Positions 61,464 to 64,000 of a DNA stretch of 64,000 bases are shown here, in pieces. The position numbers were made by a program, and so were the translations under genes. The notes beneath the pieces are model-generated. The model searched no databases and was not told the DNA's origin. It worked only from the letters and a program-made list of their open reading frames with translations. The stretch spans positions 55,990 through 119,989 of the forward strand of contig JBDHEI010000005.1 in assembly GCA_039591075.1 (NCBI GenBank). Reading direction: 5' to 3'. Each line of letters starts with the position of its first letter. Position 1 is the stretch's first letter. Source of the DNA: JAOTVV01 sp039591075. GTDB lineage: Bacteria > Gemmatimonadota > Gemmatimonadetes > Gemmatimonadales > GWC2-71-9.

Positions 61464-62342
61464 TCAGGCGCCTCGCCCGCCCGTGATGATCTTCATCTGT
61501 TCCACGGCGGCCGGCCGAATATCGTCAACGAACAGCTGCAAGTGCGGATACGGGATCTCGATACCCGCCCGGTCCAGTGCCTTCTTAGCGGCCTCGAGCA
61601 CGCTCACGAAGGCCGGTCGCTCGTGGCTGGCATCGTCGATCCAGACACGGACCTCGAGGTTCACGCTGGAGCCACCCAACTCCGTGACCACCACGATCGG
61701 CTCGGGATTTCGCGACACGTTCGGGTCCTGCTTCGCGGCCGCAAGCAGTGCCTCACGCGCCTGGTCGATGGATTCCTTGTAGGCGATGCCGATGGGGACG
61801 TCGACACGCATGTGCCCGTACATCGAGTGGTTGATCATCACATCCTCGATGATCTTCCGATTGGGGATCACCAGGTAGGTGTTCTTGGGCGTGCGGACGC
61901 GTGTGGTGCGCATCGTGATGCTGGTGATCTCGCCGTACTCCCCCTGGGTTGTGACAAACTGGCCCACCTGAAACGGCTTGTCCCAGAAAATGAGGAATCC
62001 GGCAATCGTGTTCGCGACGGAGTCTTGTGCGGCGAAGCCGATGGCAATGCCGGCGACGCCGAGTCCGGCCAACGCGGCGCCAATATTGATCCCAAGCTGG
62101 CTCGCGGCCATGACCAGGCCCAGACCGAGAAGGGCAAACTTGTAGAGATTGTCGACGAGCAGACCGATCAGCGCTTCGGCAAACTCTGCGCGCTTGAGCA
62201 TCCGCCGAAACGCTGGCTGACTGACCTTGAAGATGACCCAGAAGGCCAACAACACCACGAACGCGGCCACGACGCGCGGCGCAAAATCGATCCCCATGTC
62301 CACGAAGCGCTGCGGATCCAGGAGTCCGAGTGAGTCTTCCAC
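61464..62342 (-). CDS. Small-conductance mechanosensitive channel (MscS family)
   Basis: 292 aa. N-terminal TM helices (VVAAFVVLLAFWVIFKVSQ, about 24-42; LYKFALLGLGLVMAASQLGI) and the pore-lining TM3 GAALAGLGVAGIAIGFAAQDSV, followed by the beta domain (GQFVTTQGEYGEITSITMR, VVIPNRKIIEDVMINHS) and the alpha-beta end (IDDASHERPAFVSVLEAAKKAL). All parts of MscS are present. Opens under membrane tension to release solutes. Confidence 0.92.
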   Translation of the reverse strand: MEDSLGLLDPQRFVDMGIDFAPRVVAAFVVLLAFWVIFKVSQPAFRRMLKRAEFAEALIGLLVDNLYKFALLGLGLVMAASQLGINIGAALAGLGVAGIAIGFAAQDSVANTIAGFLIFWDKPFQVGQFVTTQGEYGEITSITMRTTRVRTPKNTYLVIPNRKIIEDVMINHSMYGHMRVDVPIGIAYKESIDQAREALLAAAKQDPNVSRNPEPIVVVTELGGSSVNLEVRVWIDDASHERPAFVSVLEAAKKALDRAGIEIPYPHLQLFVDDIRPAAVEQMKIITGGRGA

Positions 62343-62514
62343 ATTGCCTCCTTGCTACTGGTTCGAGGGAAGTGTCTGGCCCTCACCGCGCGGAATGACC
62401 GTACGCACCCAGACGATCCGGTCCGGACGTCCCTCCCATTCACCTGTCATGTATGCACGTGGTGTGCGGCGGCTGCTTGCCGACTTAGCCCTCAACGACC
62501 GTGACGATTGTCCC

Positions 62515-64000
62515 CTACGGGCTCCTCCTTGGCGGGGAGCAGGTCACCCATGTCCGCGGCTGGCCCGTTCGTGGGTCGGTGGGCAGCAACGCCCGGTCGC
62601 GTGGGACGCGCTCAGGATCCTCGGAGGCCAGGTACGCGAGCATGGCCGCCAGGGTCGCGTTGTTCTTCAGATCGTCGAAGACGATCTTGTCGTACGTGTC
62701 GCGGTTCGTGTGCCACGTGTACTGGCGATACTCATCGTAGCCTGATTGCAGGCGAAATGCCGGTGCGCCCGCACACAGCAGCGACACGTGATCGCTGCCG
62801 CGATTGTCCTGCGCACCCGGAAATTCCAATGCGACATGATCGGCGATCTCCGCAGGCACCTGCGACATCCAGCGCCCAATGTGCTCGCCAGCCCGCAGAA
62901 AGCCCTGGCCCTCGATCCGTTCCACCCGCCACGTCCCGTTGTCCTGATTGAAGAGCGCCTGCAAACCGTCCACGATCTCCGGGTGGTCCTCGCGGAACGA
63001 GCCGGAGCCGATCAAGCCCATCTCCTCGGCGCCCCAGTGCCCGACCACAATGGTGCGGCGCGGTCGTGGGTAGGTTGCCCGTAGGATGCGCATGGCCTCG
63101 AGCATCATGATGGTGCCTGTGCCATTGTCGGTCGCCCCCTGTGCGCTGTGCCACGAGTCGAGGTGCGCCGACAACACCACGTACTCGTTGGGCAACTCGA
63201 CACCCTTGAGCTCGGCAATGACATTGAACTGGGGCACCTCGCCGCTCGACTCGGCCTCGGCGTGCACGCGCAGCCTCGGTCCCTGCTCGTTGGCAGCGAG
63301 CCGGAACAGCATGCCGTAGTGCTCGCAGCTCACGTCCAGCGCTACCAACTGGCTAGTCGGAGTGCTGAAGACCTTGTTCACACCCCATCCGCCCGACCAG
63401 TTGGAGCTGATCACGCCAGCCACCCCGGCCTCCTGCAGCCTCCGCGCAGCAGCTCGGCCGCCGAGCCGAGCTACGCGTAGGCGGTAGGATCGCTGGGTGG
63501 CCAAGCGCAGCGAGTCGATGCGCGCCACCGTTGCGGGTGTCGCGTACCGCTCGAGCTCCTGATCTGCTCGGCACATAAGCTCCGGAGGAGACACCAACAC
63601 GAACTTGCCATTGAGCGAGGAAAGCCACTGGGCGATGTCGGCCTCGGTCGCGAGGTCCGGCACGACCACTGCGTTTCCTTCGAGGGGCGCACCGGTTCCC
63701 GGGCTCCACGCGAGGAGATGCGCCTCGAGAGTCTGCATCCGCGGTGCAACGAGATCGACGTGCGTGATCCCGTGCTGCCATCCACGCCACGTACCGTACC
63801 GCTCCCGACGGGCAGGCACGTCCCAGCTCGCGTAGGTAGTGAGCAACCAGTCGCCGGCCGCGGCGAGCCCCGGCGAGCCGGCCAGTCTCGGTCCGATGGA
63901 GTCGAGGAGCACCTGGGCCAGCGACTCGGTCTGCGAACGCTCCATGCCCGCTTCCCACATGGCCCGGATGACGGGATCGTTGGAGCGGAACGTCTGTGCG
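62515..64000 (-). CDS. M28-family zinc aminopeptidase (partial, start off the right edge)
   Basis: At least 495 codons; the frame remains open to the right edge with conserved sequence (NDPVIRAMWEAGMERSQ), so the start and any signal peptide lie beyond 64000. A PA-like inserted domain (about residues 95-230) with AGVAGVISSNWSGG precedes the catalytic part. Zinc ligands: VLSAHLDSWHSAQGATDNGTG (His, Asp), HWGAEEMGLIGS (Glu pair), ALFNQDNGTW (Asp) and TWHTNRDTYDKI (His). Typical of secreted M28 exopeptidases. Fits the peptide-degradation theme of the window. Confidence 0.88.
   Translation of the reverse strand, partial: AQTFRSNDPVIRAMWEAGMERSQTESLAQVLLDSIGPRLAGSPGLAAAGDWLLTTYASWDVPARRERYGTWRGWQHGITHVDLVAPRMQTLEAHLLAWSPGTGAPLEGNAVVVPDLATEADIAQWLSSLNGKFVLVSPPELMCRADQELERYATPATVARIDSLRLATQRSYRLRVARLGGRAAARRLQEAGVAGVISSNWSGGWGVNKVFSTPTSQLVALDVSCEHYGMLFRLAANEQGPRLRVHAEAESSGEVPQFNVIAELKGVELPNEYVVLSAHLDSWHSAQGATDNGTGTIMMLEAMRILRATYPRPRRTIVVGHWGAEEMGLIGSGSFREDHPEIVDGLQALFNQDNGTWRVERIEGQGFLRAGEHIGRWMSQVPAEIADHVALEFPGAQDNRGSDHVSLLCAGAPAFRLQSGYDEYRQYTWHTNRDTYDKIVFDDLKNNATLAAMLAYLASEDPERVPRDRALLPTDPRTGQPRTWVTCSPPRRSP

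Noticed and set aside
1..64000. CRISPR arrays, IS elements, prophage or integrase genes, tRNA or rRNA genes
   Set aside because: No regularly spaced repeats, transposase motifs, phage structural genes or tRNA arms were found by reading. A dedicated tRNA or covariance scan was not possible.

Overview
The window is a high-GC bacterial chromosome segment, most consistent with the phylum Gemmatimonadota. That placement is an inference. It rests on three Ser/Thr kinases of the N-terminal kinase plus C-terminal propeller/TPR type, the density of secreted peptidases, outer-membrane TonB machinery and a CrtYcd-type lycopene cyclase remnant. No tRNA, rRNA, CRISPR array, IS element or prophage gene was recognised. 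Genes are tightly packed, with many 4-bp ATGA overlaps. Only one gene-free stretch exceeds 300 bases (47480-47888).

Layout. 1-7464: 3' part of an aspartate-type aminotransferase, a Crp/Fnr regulator, a Tat-exported PaoABC-like molybdenum aldehyde oxidoreductase operon, and a membrane protein overlapping a HisN-like phosphatase. 7759-17577: a signalling block with a secreted metallo-hydrolase, Ser/Thr kinase 1 (propeller tail), a PP2C phosphatase, a DinB-like protein, a TPR protein and kinase 2 (TPR tail). 17740-31685: a peptide-scavenging block with two adjacent M14 peptidases (one with an altered active site), kinase 3, a VPS10/BNR-repeat protein, a third M14 peptidase, a lipoprotein gamma-glutamyltransferase and a PHB-depolymerase-like esterase. 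31921-49776: a TonB receptor divergent from a proline-racemase-family enzyme, a lipoprotein with a consensus CRP site upstream, a three-domain APH-M23-aminotransferase fusion, DUF2461, a Trx-VKOR fusion, an S9 peptidase, several hypothetical or lipoprotein genes, a PadR regulator behind an AT-rich island, and an aldehyde dehydrogenase.

50001-60318 is a second signalling block. It holds a DHp-only histidine protein of about 82 aa translationally coupled to a REC-HD-GYP protein, a lone REC, a small ORF and a second REC-HD-GYP. These are followed by a long RNA stem and a sigma / putative anti-sigma / CxxC-PDZ cluster. A multi-PAS NarL-type sensor kinase with its response regulator comes next, and then a truncated REC. 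That REC meets a truncated lycopene cyclase gene tail to tail at a junction of about 5 bp. 60580-64000: dienelactone hydrolase, MscS channel and an M28 peptidase running off the right edge.

Taken together the genes suggest a heterotroph that degrades and imports peptides (M14, S9, M28, GGT, TonB receptor, hydroxyproline-type enzyme). Its regulation layers Ser/Thr phosphorylation, c-di-GMP turnover, an ECF-like sigma factor and a Crp-type regulator. The most unusual items are the kinase-less DHp/HD-GYP cluster with its strong upstream hairpin, the 28-bp stem at 53108-53188, the CxxC-PDZ partner of the sigma factor, the M14 paralogue with swapped metal ligands, and the double-truncation junction near 60315.
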